64,000 bases of DNA. It comes from Virgibacillus_P tibetensis. GTDB lineage: Bacteria; Bacillota; Bacilli; Bacillales; Amphibacillaceae. Shown here piece after piece: positions 43,211-51,454 of this stretch. The stretch covers positions 744,001 through 808,000 of the forward strand of contig NZ_JARZFX010000001.1 of assembly GCF_036026595.1 (NCBI RefSeq), in the 5' to 3' direction. Position 1 is the stretch's first letter. Each line of letters opens with the position of its first letter. A model generated the notes under the pieces. The model made no database searches, was not told the DNA's origin, and worked only from the letters and a program-made list of their open reading frames with translations. Position numbers and translations under genes: made by a program.

Positions 43211-44080
43211 TTACATTCCAAATATTTTCTCTTTTAGCAAACGACCTGTAGGTGTGTCCGCTAACCCACCTTCCCCAGTTTCACGTAAACTGGAGGGCAT
43301 TTGTTTTCCTATTCGGTACATTGCACCGATGACCTCATCACACGGTATTCTGCTTGTAACACCTGCTAATGCCATATCAGCTGACACTATTGCTAGGGAA
43401 GAACCGCCTGCGTTACGTTTCACACAAGGGACCTCTACCAAACCTGCTACTGGGTCGCAAACTAAGCCAAGCATATTTTTTAATGTCATGGCGAATGCCT
43501 CTGAGGACTGCTGCGGTGTTCCACCAGCCATTTCAACAATCGCAGCAGCAGCCATAGCACCTGCTGAACCTACTTCGGCCTGACAGCCACCAGCAGCTCC
43601 TGAAATAAAAGCATTATTTGCAACTACAAATCCAAACGCTCCTGAAGTAAATAGATAGCGGATCATTTGATCACGCGTTGGATTCAGCTGATTTTTCACT
43701 GCGAATAATGTCCCTGGTACACAGCCGGCGCTTCCCGCTGTAGGTGTAGCACATATTGTACCCATTGCAGCATTTACTTCGTTGGTACCCATCGCCTTAC
43801 TAACTGCATCCATTAATATGTTGCCTGAAAGCGGTGTATTTTCTTTCATATATTTTTGAATTAATACAGCGTCCCCGCCAGTTAAGCCTGTTACAGACTG
43901 CACCCCTTTTAAGCCATCTTCAATAGCCTGTTCCATTACATTTAAATTCTTTTCCATCTCTGCATATACATCTTCACGGGATTTATTTTTGATATCCATT
44001 TCCTGTCGTATCATTACTTCTGATATAAGAATATTCTCTTTTTCAGCAATTTCTACTAATTCAGCTACTGTTCTAAACAT
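43211..44080 (-). CDS. sdaAA: SdaAA, L-serine dehydratase alpha subunit
   Basis: Iron-sulfur enzyme that deaminates serine to pyruvate. The 289-aa subunit carries the cluster cysteines in GTICATPTAGSAGCVPGTL and LVCDPVAGLVEVPCVKRN. The neighbouring block GAAGGCQAEVGSAGAMAAA is also conserved. It follows sdaAB by 24 bp. Confidence 0.97.
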   Translation of the reverse strand: MFRTVAELVEIAEKENILISEVMIRQEMDIKNKSREDVYAEMEKNLNVMEQAIEDGLKGVQSVTGLTGGDAVLIQKYMKENTPLSGNILMDAVSKAMGTNEVNAAMGTICATPTAGSAGCVPGTLFAVKNQLNPTRDQMIRYLFTSGAFGFVVANNAFISGAAGGCQAEVGSAGAMAAAAIVEMAGGTPQQSSEAFAMTLKNMLGLVCDPVAGLVEVPCVKRNAGGSSLAIVSADMALAGVTSRIPCDEVIGAMYRIGKQMPSSLRETGEGGLADTPTGRLLKEKIFGM

Positions 44081-44104
44081 AGTAAAACTCCTCTCCTTGC
44101 TTTT

Positions 44105-44767
44105 CTAGCTGACAAGCTTGGCAATTTGAATGATATGATCAGCATTCTCTAATTCTCTTAAAACAGTATCGTCGACATTCTGATCGACTTCAATTACCAT
44201 CAATGCCTCTTTCCCTACATCCTTACGATTAACTTCCATATGACCAATATTAATTTCATATTTTGCTAAGATTCTTGTAACAGACGCAATAGCTCCGAAT
44301 CTATCATTATGCATAATTAATATTGCTGGATGATTTCCTGATAATCGTAGTTCGAAGCCATTTAGTTCTGTAATCTCCACCTTACCTCCACCAATTGATA
44401 TTCCGACCAGTTCAATTTGATCCTCATCATTTCCAATGACAAGACGGGCCGTATTTGGATGATCAACTGCTGCACTATCTTCTACAAATTCTATCTTAAG
44501 ATTCTTTTCTTTAGCTATATCGAGTGCTTTACTCATTCGTATATCATCCGTTTCAAATCCAAGAAGACCACCAGCCAGAGCAAAATCGGTTCCATGGCCT
44601 TTGTACGTTTTTGCAAATGATTCATACAAGTAGATTTTTGCCCACGTTGGTTCTTCTCCAAATAAATTACGTGCTGCTTTTCCTATTCGTGCAGCACCTG
44701 CTGTATGTGAGCTGGAGGGACCAATCATTACCGGACCAATAATATCAAATACTGAATTAAACTTCAT
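44105..44767 (-). CDS. sdaAB: SdaAB, L-serine dehydratase beta subunit
   Basis: Partner of SdaAA. The 220-aa product has the N-terminal serine-dehydratase block FDIIGPVMIGPSSSHTAGA and a C-terminal ACT domain (HNDRFGAIASVTRILAKYE). ATG at 44765-44767 has GGCGGTGA upstream. It is divergent from the NCS2 permease. The 141-bp gap has an extended -10 (TGTTATACT, hexamer 44817-44822) as a possible minus-strand promoter. Confidence 0.96.
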   Translation of the reverse strand: MKFNSVFDIIGPVMIGPSSSHTAGAARIGKAARNLFGEEPTWAKIYLYESFAKTYKGHGTDFALAGGLLGFETDDIRMSKALDIAKEKNLKIEFVEDSAAVDHPNTARLVIGNDEDQIELVGISIGGGKVEITELNGFELRLSGNHPAILIMHNDRFGAIASVTRILAKYEINIGHMEVNRKDVGKEALMVIEVDQNVDDTVLRELENADHIIQIAKLVS

Positions 44768-44810
44768 ATTTATAGTCACCGCCTAAATATTAGTATAGTT
44801 TACGCATCCA

Positions 44811-44839
44811 TTGCTAAGTATAACAAAAAAGTCCATAAT
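44811..44839 (+). promoter_or_regulatory. Sigma-A promoter for the NCS2 permease
   Basis: Plus strand: TTGCTA, 17 bp, CATAAT, about 70 nt before the gene. The leader is too short for a purine riboswitch and shows none of its conserved loops. Confidence 0.5.
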
Positions 44840-44908
44840 AATCATTTGTGGATTATGAAAGCAGTAATCGGGTGGGAGAGGGACAATCAATAACTACGAG
44901 GAATATAT

Positions 44909-46192
44909 ATGCCTTATAACAGCCAAGGATCAAAATTGAATCAGAAAGGAAACTTTCGAAACGAGATTGTTGCAGGATTAATCGGATACTTTACTACAGT
45001 ATACATTGTAGTAGTTAATGGGTCTATACTTAGTGAAGCTGGAGTTTCCCTCGAAACAGGCATGATCGCAACCATTCTTGTAAGTTTCCTCGGAACGCTT
45101 TTAATGGGATTAGTTGGCAGGCTGCCATTAATTTTAATACCTGGAATGGGGATAAACGCTCTATTTGCTTATACGATAGTACAAGGAACCGATCTCAGTT
45201 TTCATGAAGGATTGGCTGTCGTGCTAGTTGCTGCCATAATTTTTTTAATTACAGCATTCAGCAAACTTGGGATTATATTGAAAGAAGCTGTACCAGATTC
45301 GTTAAAACATGCTGTAACAGTAGGGCTGGGATTCTTTTTAATCTTGATTGGTTTGGAGAAAAGCGGTCTTGCTGTCAGTGGGGAAAATACGATTATTGAG
45401 ATTGGTGATTTCACTTCTCCAACTGTCATCGTAGGGATAATAACATTATTCTTAGCACTATTTTTATTTGTTAAGAATGTTCCTGCAAATTTTTTAATTA
45501 CGATGATCATCGGAACCATACTTGCATCCATTTTCGGTATAGTTATTCCATCAACGGAACCTGTAAATATTAAGGCAGAAGAGATACTCTTTCTCCCATC
45601 GTTTACAGCAGTTGGTCAACTATCATTTTGGTTAGCTGTATTCCCACTGGCACTGATTCTTATTTTTGAAAATATGGGATTATTGCATGGTCAGCTTTAT
45701 ATGCTGAATCAAAATGAAAAATACGGCAGGGCTTATAAAGTGACTGCATTTTCAACTGTTACCTGTGCCTTTTTGGGAACATCGCCAACCGTTTCAGCTG
45801 CTGAGAACACTGCGGTCATAGCATCTAAAGGTAGAACCGGTGCAACAGCGATAATAACAGCGTTGTTATTCTTAATAACCATTTTTATCATACCCTGGGT
45901 TACTATGATACCAAATACTGCAATCAGCCCGATTCTTATCATCGTTGGATTTCTAATGGCTCAAAATATTCGACAGATACCTTTAGATGATTTATCAGAA
46001 TCTGTACCTGCCTATTTAATTATAGCAATGATTCCATTTACTTACAGCATCGCTGATGGGATGGCTTTTGGGTTTATTGCTTATCCCATTGTAAAGCTTG
46101 CAATGGGTAAACAAAAGGATTTATCTGTAGCCCTACTAATTATATCCGCACTATTCTTATTCGAATTTTTAATTAAAATTATAGGAATATAA
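44909..46192 (+). CDS. NCS2-family purine permease
   Basis: Proton-coupled uptake of a purine base, most likely adenine or guanine/hypoxanthine. The 427-aa protein is nearly all membrane helices (12-14). It has AzgA-subfamily features: IVAGLIGYFTTVYIVVVN near the N-terminus, IPGMGINALFAYTIV and LGTSPTVSAAENTAVIA (the substrate-site segment near residue 290). GAGG lies 7 nt before ATG. It is inserted on the opposite strand between sdaAB and fakA, which are adjacent in B. subtilis, and converges on fakA. Exact substrate cannot be told. Confidence 0.93.
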   Translation: MPYNSQGSKLNQKGNFRNEIVAGLIGYFTTVYIVVVNGSILSEAGVSLETGMIATILVSFLGTLLMGLVGRLPLILIPGMGINALFAYTIVQGTDLSFHEGLAVVLVAAIIFLITAFSKLGIILKEAVPDSLKHAVTVGLGFFLILIGLEKSGLAVSGENTIIEIGDFTSPTVIVGIITLFLALFLFVKNVPANFLITMIIGTILASIFGIVIPSTEPVNIKAEEILFLPSFTAVGQLSFWLAVFPLALILIFENMGLLHGQLYMLNQNEKYGRAYKVTAFSTVTCAFLGTSPTVSAAENTAVIASKGRTGATAIITALLFLITIFIIPWVTMIPNTAISPILIIVGFLMAQNIRQIPLDDLSESVPAYLIIAMIPFTYSIADGMAFGFIAYPIVKLAMGKQKDLSVALLIISALFLFEFLIKIIGI

Positions 46193-46235
46193 GGTGTGTT
46201 GGATAATCAGCTTTGCTTCATGTACAGCCAGTAAT

Positions 46236-46272
46236 AAAAAGAAATCGCCTCTCCTGGAGACGATTTCTTTTT
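46236..46272. terminator. Bidirectional terminator between NCS2 permease and fakA
   Basis: AAAAAGAAATCG and CGATTTCTTTTT form a 12-bp stem with a 13-nt loop and T-runs on both strands. The flanking genes converge here. Confidence 0.85.
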
Positions 46273-46274
46273 TA

Positions 46275-47933
46275 TTACTCGACTGAAAAAATATACGAAT
46301 AGATCGGTTGGTTTCCGTTATGGACTTCGATCTCAAGATCTTCATATGTTTCTTCAATATACTTTATAAGTTCTTTCACTTCACTGTCAGATGCATCTTC
46401 ACCCTGTAAAATAGTTAAGATCTCATCTTCTTCTGTAAGCATTTCATTTAACAATAATTTTACTGCCTCTTTTTTATCATGATGCGTTGCCTTTATTTTA
46501 CCATCGGCAATTCCCATAAAGTTACCCTTTTCAATCGTAATCCCATTAATCTGAGTATCTCGAACTGCGTATGTAACCTGTCCTGTTTTCACTTGTTTCC
46601 TCGCTTCATCCATTACTTCCTTATTGCCATCTATATCGGCTTCCGGATGAAATGCAAGCATAGCACTGATCCCCTGTGGAATTGTCTGTGTAGGTACGAC
46701 CCTGACGTTTTCTTCTGCAATTTCTGCCGCCTGATCTGCTGCCATAATTATGTTTTTATTATTAGGTAAAATCAGCACATTTTTAGCATTAGCCTTCTTA
46801 ATTGCGTCTGTAATATCCTGAGTACTTGGGTTCATTGTTTGACCACCTTCAATAACAACAGAAGCTCCCAGACTTTCAAGCAGTGTTTTTAAACCATTTC
46901 CCATTGCAACAGTTATAATAGCATACGCAACTTTTTCTTTAGGTGCTTCAGCCTGATTCTTCCCTACAAGAGCAGAATGCTGTTCACGCATATTTTCTAT
47001 TTTCATATTAATAAGACTGCCATAGCGCTGGCCAAGTGTCATACAATTTCCCGGATACTCTGCATGTACATGTACTTTTATAATTTCATCATCCGAAACA
47101 ACTAATAAGGAATCGCCATGCTTACTTAATTCATTTCTGAAGTCTTCCTCATTGTATGGATTTTCAGCAATTTTATCCTCTTCGAACTTAATCATAAATT
47201 CTGTACAATACCCAAATTCAATATCAGCAGCGTTCATGAAATCCTGTGTAACTTTATGGTGCTCGGCGTTTACCATTTCTTCCATGTCTATTTCAGAAGC
47301 ATTCTCAGGAAGTTCTTCACCCTTTAATGCTGCTAAAAAACCTTCATAAATTGTTAATAGGCCTTGTCCACCAGAATCAACGACTCCTACTTCCTTAAGT
47401 ATTGGAAGTAGATCAGGTGTACGCTTCAGAGACGCTTTCGCTTCCTTAATAACCATTTCCATTAATACGATAACATCTTTTTCCCTTTTGGCTTCCTTTG
47501 CAGCAATTTTCGCTACATCTTTAGCCACTGTTAAAATAGTACCTTCTACAGGTTTCATCACAGCTTTATATGCTGTAGCTACTCCATTTTCGAATGCAAT
47601 GGCTAAATCCTTTGTTGTCGCATTTTGTTTTTTTTCCAGGCCTCTGGCAAATCCCCGGAAAATTTGGGACAAAATAACGCCAGAGTTACCTCTAGCTCCC
47701 ATTAATAACCCTTTGGCAAAGGCATTTGCTACTTCAGAGATATCTTCTGAGTTCAACTTCTTAACTTCAGCAGCTCCAGAAGTCATCGATAAATTCATAT
47801 TTGTACCTGTATCTCCATCAGGAACTGGAAAAACATTTAATGCATCAATCCTATTGGCATTGTTCGATAAATGATGTGTTCCAGAGAGCACCATTTGTGC
47901 AAAAGTAATGCCATCCAACTTTTGTACCGTCAC
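46275..47933 (-). CDS. fakA: FakA (YloV), fatty acid kinase ATPase subunit
   Basis: DhaL-like kinase subunit that, with a FakB lipid-binding partner, phosphorylates exogenous fatty acids for PlsX/PlsY. The 552-aa product has an N-terminal DhaL domain with the metal-binding motif VPDGDTGTNMNLSM and GARGNSGVILSQIFRG. A middle domain (SGGQGLLTIYEGFL) and a C-terminal EDD-like domain follow. GTG start with GGAGG upstream. The stop abuts the terminator shared with the NCS2 gene. Confidence 0.95.
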   Translation of the reverse strand: MTVQKLDGITFAQMVLSGTHHLSNNANRIDALNVFPVPDGDTGTNMNLSMTSGAAEVKKLNSEDISEVANAFAKGLLMGARGNSGVILSQIFRGFARGLEKKQNATTKDLAIAFENGVATAYKAVMKPVEGTILTVAKDVAKIAAKEAKREKDVIVLMEMVIKEAKASLKRTPDLLPILKEVGVVDSGGQGLLTIYEGFLAALKGEELPENASEIDMEEMVNAEHHKVTQDFMNAADIEFGYCTEFMIKFEEDKIAENPYNEEDFRNELSKHGDSLLVVSDDEIIKVHVHAEYPGNCMTLGQRYGSLINMKIENMREQHSALVGKNQAEAPKEKVAYAIITVAMGNGLKTLLESLGASVVIEGGQTMNPSTQDITDAIKKANAKNVLILPNNKNIIMAADQAAEIAEENVRVVPTQTIPQGISAMLAFHPEADIDGNKEVMDEARKQVKTGQVTYAVRDTQINGITIEKGNFMGIADGKIKATHHDKKEAVKLLLNEMLTEEDEILTILQGEDASDSEVKELIKYIEETYEDLEIEVHNGNQPIYSYIFSVE

Positions 47934-47952
47934 TATACTTCCTCCTCCATAA

Positions 47953-48112
47953 ACAATAGCGCAAGCGCTCCTTCAGCAGTAATAATACTATGTCCGTACA
48001 TGCATCGGTTAGGAGATTGCGTCCGTGTGTAAGCGACGAATCAAACCAGAAAACATAGAAGTCTACTAGCCGGGCACTGGATCTGGTGGTGACCATGCGC
48101 AATTGTTAACTT
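47953..48112. repeat. Repeat-like insertion between fakA and yloU (suspected)
   Basis: About 160 bp of GC-richer, non-coding sequence begins AATAGCGCAAGCGCTCC, contains GTAAGCGACGAATC and ends near GGTGGTGACCATGCGC. In B. subtilis fakA and yloU are nearly contiguous. The start resembles the block at 35955. Confidence 0.35.
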
Positions 48113-48148
48113 ATCTACAGTTAGTTAAGTTATAAAATTTTAACAAGG

Positions 48149-48511
48149 TTAATCTTTAGCTACGCGGACACCTTGTATGTATATATTAACCGAGTCAATT
48201 GATAAACCTAATGATTGGCTTAAGGTGTATTTAACCTGAGATTGGACATTATGCGCTACTTCAGAGATCTTTGTTCCGTAACTGACAATAATATACATGT
48301 CAATGTGCAAGTAGTCGTCTTCCTGACGTACTACCACTCCTTTAGAGAAGTTTTCTTTCCGCAGAATTTCTGCAATACCATCTCTGATCTGGCTTTTAGA
48401 TGCCATTCCTACTATACCATAACACTCTACTGCGGCCCCGCCGGCAATCGTGGATATAACTTCATTTGTAATAGTTACTTGACCATCATTTGTATTAAGT
48501 TCAATGGACAT
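48149..48511 (-). CDS. yloU: Asp23/Gls24 family protein YloU
   Basis: A 120-aa envelope-stress-type protein of the Asp23 family with the family core IAGGAAVECYGIVGMASK and the C-terminal VNIYIQGVRV. It is encoded before fakA across Bacillales and is probably linked to its function. AAGGAGG lies 6 nt before ATG; the open frame extends nine codons further, but those codons contain the Shine-Dalgarno. Confidence 0.94.
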   Translation of the reverse strand: MSIELNTNDGQVTITNEVISTIAGGAAVECYGIVGMASKSQIRDGIAEILRKENFSKGVVVRQEDDYLHIDMYIIVSYGTKISEVAHNVQSQVKYTLSQSLGLSIDSVNIYIQGVRVAKD

Positions 48512-48536
48512 AATAATCCTCCTTAAATACCTGCTC

Positions 48537-48565
48537 ATTATATAAGCATATTCTACTACATTCAG
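48537..48565 (-). promoter_or_regulatory. Candidate promoter for yloU-fakA
   Basis: Minus strand: CTGAAT, 17 bp, TATAAT. The -10 is perfect and the -35 poor. It starts about 20 nt before yloU. Confidence 0.4.
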
Positions 48566-48741
48566 ATGAATTTTAAAAGCAGTGTTATAATTTTATGTAT
48601 AAAATACCATCTATTACAATGAATGATGATGGGTATTCTGTCAAGAATTTATTCTTTATAGAAGTTGTCTTTAAAATGGGTAACAGGTGGTAAATAAGAA
48701 AACTATTATTGGTGATTCTTTATTATACAAAAAAGATTTAA

Positions 48742-48770
48742 TTGCATTCTTGTAATACATGTGGTAAATT
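48742..48770 (+). promoter_or_regulatory. Candidate sigma-A promoter for rpmB
   Basis: Plus strand: TTGCAT, 17 bp, TAAATT with a TG extension. The overlapping TTGTAA, 16 bp, TATAAG is an alternative. Confidence 0.5.
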
Positions 48771-48812
48771 ATATAAGTATTAAATGACACATGTTAGAGT
48801 AGGAGGGATAGC

Positions 48813-49001
48813 ATGGCTAGAAAATGTGTTATTACTGGACGTCAAACTCGCAGTGGAAACCAACGTTCTCACGCTATGAATTCCAACAAGCGTAATTGGA
48901 AGGCTAATGTACAAAAAGTACGTATTATGGTAGATGGCAAACCAAAAAAAGTTTACGTTTCTGCACGTGCCCTTAAATCGGGTAAAGTAGAACGCGTATA
49001 A
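48813..49001 (+). CDS. rpmB: RpmB, 50S ribosomal protein L28
   Basis: A 62-aa ribosomal protein nearly identical in layout to B. subtilis L28. The N-terminus is MARKCVITGRQTRSGNQRS, followed by SHAMNSNKRNWKANVQKVR and KVYVSARALKSGKVERV. It has only Cys5, not the full set of zinc-binding cysteines of the C+ form. AGGAGGG lies upstream of ATG. It is divergent from yloU and convergent with spoVM. Confidence 0.98.
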   Translation: MARKCVITGRQTRSGNQRSHAMNSNKRNWKANVQKVRIMVDGKPKKVYVSARALKSGKVERV

Positions 49002-49038
49002 TATACCGAAAATACCACTTAGCATTAGTTTTGAAACG

Positions 49039-49084
49039 AAAATCACCCAATTGTATGAATCTATACAATTGGGTGATTTTTTTC
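49039..49084. terminator. Strong rho-independent terminator after rpmB
   Basis: A perfect 18-bp stem (49039-49056 with 49063-49080), 6-nt loop, then a T-run of seven on the plus strand. Inner stem: CACCCAATTGTAT with ATACAATTGGGTG. Confidence 0.92.
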
Positions 49085-49087
49085 TGC

Positions 49088-49126
49088 GAATAAAAAAATA
49101 GCTTTTGCCAATCCGTTGACAAAAGC
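49088..49126 (-). terminator. Rho-independent terminator after spoVM
   Basis: Minus strand: GCTTTTG, 12-nt loop, CAAAAGC (49101-49126), then TATTTTTTTATT. It lies 10 bp past the spoVM stop, back to back with the rpmB terminator. Confidence 0.75.
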
Positions 49127-49135
49127 CAGTCACAT

Positions 49136-49219
49136 TTATTTTTCTTTTTTAAATGTACTAATAATAATTCTGACAAATCCACCAATAAATCTTGGGAGCT
49201 TAATAGTATAAAATTTCAT
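49136..49219 (-). CDS. spoVM: SpoVM, spore morphogenesis peptide
   Basis: A 27-aa amphipathic peptide that recognises the curved forespore membrane and anchors SpoIVA to start coat assembly. The sequence begins MKFYTIKLPRF, continues GGFVRIIIS and ends TFKKEK. It aligns end to end with B. subtilis SpoVM (26 aa), including the functionally important Pro9. GAGGAGGGCGG lies upstream of ATG. It sits between thiN and rpmB as in B. subtilis. It is strong evidence that the organism forms endospores. Confidence 0.95.
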   Translation of the reverse strand: MKFYTIKLPRFIGGFVRIIISTFKKEK

Positions 49220-49248
49220 AAGTCCGCCCTCCTCTTTTACAAACACGC

Positions 49249-49905
49249 TTACACGGGAATCGTATCCCGGCTCTTTACTAGTAATAATATGCCTTCTTCA
49301 AACGAAAAAGTACCATTATTTAAAAGAAGCTTGTTTGATATACTAAGAGTTGAGCCCCATGTGATAGTTTGATTAACTAATGGATAATAAAATCCAGCTA
49401 ACGTTATGCCTTTAACGTATTGGGTGTACGGGATAAACGATATAGCTGGATAGTCATCATCATGCTCTAATAAATAGCTTCCCGGCAACGTTAACTCCAG
49501 ATAATTAGATTGATCCAAAATAATACCCTTAATGCCCTTGTTTATGATGGAATACAAAAGTTGAATAGTAATTAATTCATGATCTAGTCTTCCGCCTGTA
49601 ACACCAAATAAGTAAATTGTTTTGGGAGATAGGTCAAAGGCTTTAGATAAAGCTATTTCCAAATCCGCTTCATCTTTTTCTGATGGGTACTCTTTATAGT
49701 ACGCTGCACTCTGTTGAATAGCCTGTTTTTCATCCTCGTTAATTGAGTCGAAGTCACCGACTGCATAATTGACCGGTAAATTATTTTTAATTAAATGTAA
49801 AGTACCACGGTCTGCACCTATCCAGATATCAATAACATCTCTATACAATTCCAAATCAGGATGAAGATGTTCAGGTCCATTACCCACTATCGCTACAGAT
49901 ACCAT
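49249..49905 (-). CDS. thiN: ThiN, thiamine pyrophosphokinase
   Basis: Converts thiamine to thiamine diphosphate (B. subtilis YloS). The 218-aa protein has the catalytic-domain blocks IWIGADRGTLHLI, YAVGDFDSINEDEK, EKDEADLEIALSKAF and LFGVTGGRLDHEL, then a C-terminal beta-rich thiamine-binding part (TIALAGFYYPL-type segment). AAGGGGA lies upstream of ATG. It follows rpe by 5 bp. Confidence 0.96.
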   Translation of the reverse strand: MVSVAIVGNGPEHLHPDLELYRDVIDIWIGADRGTLHLIKNNLPVNYAVGDFDSINEDEKQAIQQSAAYYKEYPSEKDEADLEIALSKAFDLSPKTIYLFGVTGGRLDHELITIQLLYSIINKGIKGIILDQSNYLELTLPGSYLLEHDDDYPAISFIPYTQYVKGITLAGFYYPLVNQTITWGSTLSISNKLLLNNGTFSFEEGILLLVKSRDTIPV

Positions 49906-49910
49906 GTATG

Positions 49911-50570
49911 TTATTTCCCCTTTACAGCATTCTTTATATCTCTTATAGCTTCTTTTCTATTAGAGCGGCCAAATACTGCACTTCCTGCTACTAAAACATC
50001 TGCACCTGCATCTGCACATTCCTTTGCTGTGTGTACATTGACACCGCCATCTACCTCTATTTCAAATGATAAGTTCATTTCTTTACGCCAGGTTGCAATT
50101 TGTTCGATTTTCTGAATCATACTGCGAATAAACGATTGTCCTCCAAAACCTGGATTCACTGTCATGACCAACACCATATCCACGTCAGGAAGAATCGGTA
50201 AAATAGCATCCGCTGACGTTGCCGGGTTAAGTACCACACCTGCTTTTGCACCATTATCTTTAATTAATTGAATCGTTCGATGTAAATGTTTTGCCGCCTC
50301 TTGATGAACAGTGATTATATCTGCACCTGCCTTAGCAAACATAGGTATATAATTATCCGGATTTTCAATCATCAAATGAACATCCAGTGGAAGGTTTGTT
50401 ATCGGCTTTACCGCTTCTACTATTAATGGCCCTATTGTAATATTGGGTACAAAATGACCATCCATTACATCGATATGGATATAATCGGCTCCTCCCTTTT
50501 CCACGTCTTTAATTTCTTGTCCCAGTTTAGAAAAATCTGCTGATAATATAGATGGAGCTATTTTCGTCAT
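49911..50570 (-). CDS. rpe: Rpe, ribulose-phosphate 3-epimerase
   Basis: Pentose phosphate pathway epimerase. The 219-aa TIM barrel has APSILSADFSKLGQEI, YIHIDVMDGHFVPNITIGP, VHLMIENPDNYI, VMTVNPGFGGQSFI and the phosphate-binding DVLVAGSAVFG. GAGG at the rsgA end provides the ribosome-binding site. It follows rsgA by 2 bp. Confidence 0.98.
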   Translation of the reverse strand: MTKIAPSILSADFSKLGQEIKDVEKGGADYIHIDVMDGHFVPNITIGPLIVEAVKPITNLPLDVHLMIENPDNYIPMFAKAGADIITVHQEAAKHLHRTIQLIKDNGAKAGVVLNPATSADAILPILPDVDMVLVMTVNPGFGGQSFIRSMIQKIEQIATWRKEMNLSFEIEVDGGVNVHTAKECADAGADVLVAGSAVFGRSNRKEAIRDIKNAVKGK

Positions 50571-50572
50571 TA

Positions 50573-51454
50573 TTAATACCTCGGCTTTCTTAATTGTATT
50601 TCTTCATAAAAATTTAAGTAGTGTTTGTATCTGTAAGCGGGTATGGCGCCTTGGTCTACTGCTTGCTTAACAGCACATTTAGGTTCTTTGACATGCATAC
50701 ATCCTCGAAATTTACAATACTGCTTCTGTTCTCTTATTTCTGGAAAACAACCAGCAAGTTGTTCTAATTCCAGTTCACTGAATTCTAAAGCGCTAAATCC
50801 CGGCGTATCCGCTACCAAACCACCTTGTACATCTATCAGCTCTACATGCCTTGTAGTATGTTTTCCCCTACCAAGGCTCTTCGATATCTCTGCTGTCTTA
50901 AGGAGTAATGTTGGATCTAGTGCATTTAGCAAGGACGTTTTTCCAACACCTGACTGTCCCGCTATCACAGTCACATTGTCAGTGAAATAATGATCTAATT
51001 TCGGTAATTGAGCTGGTAATTTTGAGGACAGAAGCTCTACATCATAACCAATTTGCTGATACTCTTTCTGATAGGTCTCGATTTCTTGCTTTACTGAACT
51101 GGATACAATGTCCATCTTGGTTATAAAAATTACTGGTTTTATATTTTTTGCTTCTATTAATACGAGAAAACGATCTAGCAAGGTAGCACTAAAATCAGGA
51201 TCCTTGGCTGAACTTACAATAATTGCTTGATTTAAGTTAGCTATTGGAGGACGAACTAATTCGTTAGACCTTGGTTTGATTTCCATTATGTATCCCTCGT
51301 TGGGATCATTTATATCAAAAGAAACAAAGTCACCTACTAGAGGGGTTATATTTTTTTTACGAAATACCCCCCTGCCCCTGCATTGATATATTGTTTCTCC
51401 TGATTTAACATAATAAAATCCACTTAGTGCTTTTATAATTCTTCCTTCTGCCAT
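50573..51454 (-). CDS. rsgA: RsgA, 30S ribosome maturation GTPase
   Basis: Circularly permuted GTPase that checks 30S maturation (B. subtilis CpgA). The 293-aa product has an N-terminal OB fold, then G4 FITKMDIV, G1 VIAGQSGVGKTSLLNAL and G3 LVADTPGFSALEF. A C-terminal zinc knuckle carries CKFRGCMHVKEPKCAVKQAV. In B. subtilis it is a substrate of PrkC, encoded immediately upstream. Its ATG overlaps the prkC stop region (TAAATG). Confidence 0.97.
   Translation of the reverse strand: MAEGRIIKALSGFYYVKSGETIYQCRGRGVFRKKNITPLVGDFVSFDINDPNEGYIMEIKPRSNELVRPPIANLNQAIIVSSAKDPDFSATLLDRFLVLIEAKNIKPVIFITKMDIVSSSVKQEIETYQKEYQQIGYDVELLSSKLPAQLPKLDHYFTDNVTVIAGQSGVGKTSLLNALDPTLLLKTAEISKSLGRGKHTTRHVELIDVQGGLVADTPGFSALEFSELELEQLAGCFPEIREQKQYCKFRGCMHVKEPKCAVKQAVDQGAIPAYRYKHYLNFYEEIQLRKPRY

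Larger units (their letters stand above)
48512..48812. other. Divergent promoter region between yloU and rpmB
   Basis: About 300 bp of AT-rich DNA between divergent genes. It has one promoter candidate in each direction (own entries). A 24-codon frame near 48620 has no ribosome-binding site. Nothing else is recognisable. Confidence 0.6.

Noticed and set aside
44840..44908. Purine riboswitch upstream of the NCS2 permease
   Set aside because: The leader is only about 60-70 nt and lacks the three-way junction and conserved loop sequences; only a short CATAAT/ATTATG pairing is present.
48620..48700. Small 24-codon plus-strand frame upstream of rpmB
   Set aside because: No ribosome-binding site, mixed composition, and it lies in an evident promoter region.
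49250..49290. Sigma-E promoter for spoVM inside the end of thiN
   Set aside because: A perfect -35-like GCATATT is present, but the nearest CATACA-like element is about 19 bp away, too far for sigma-E.
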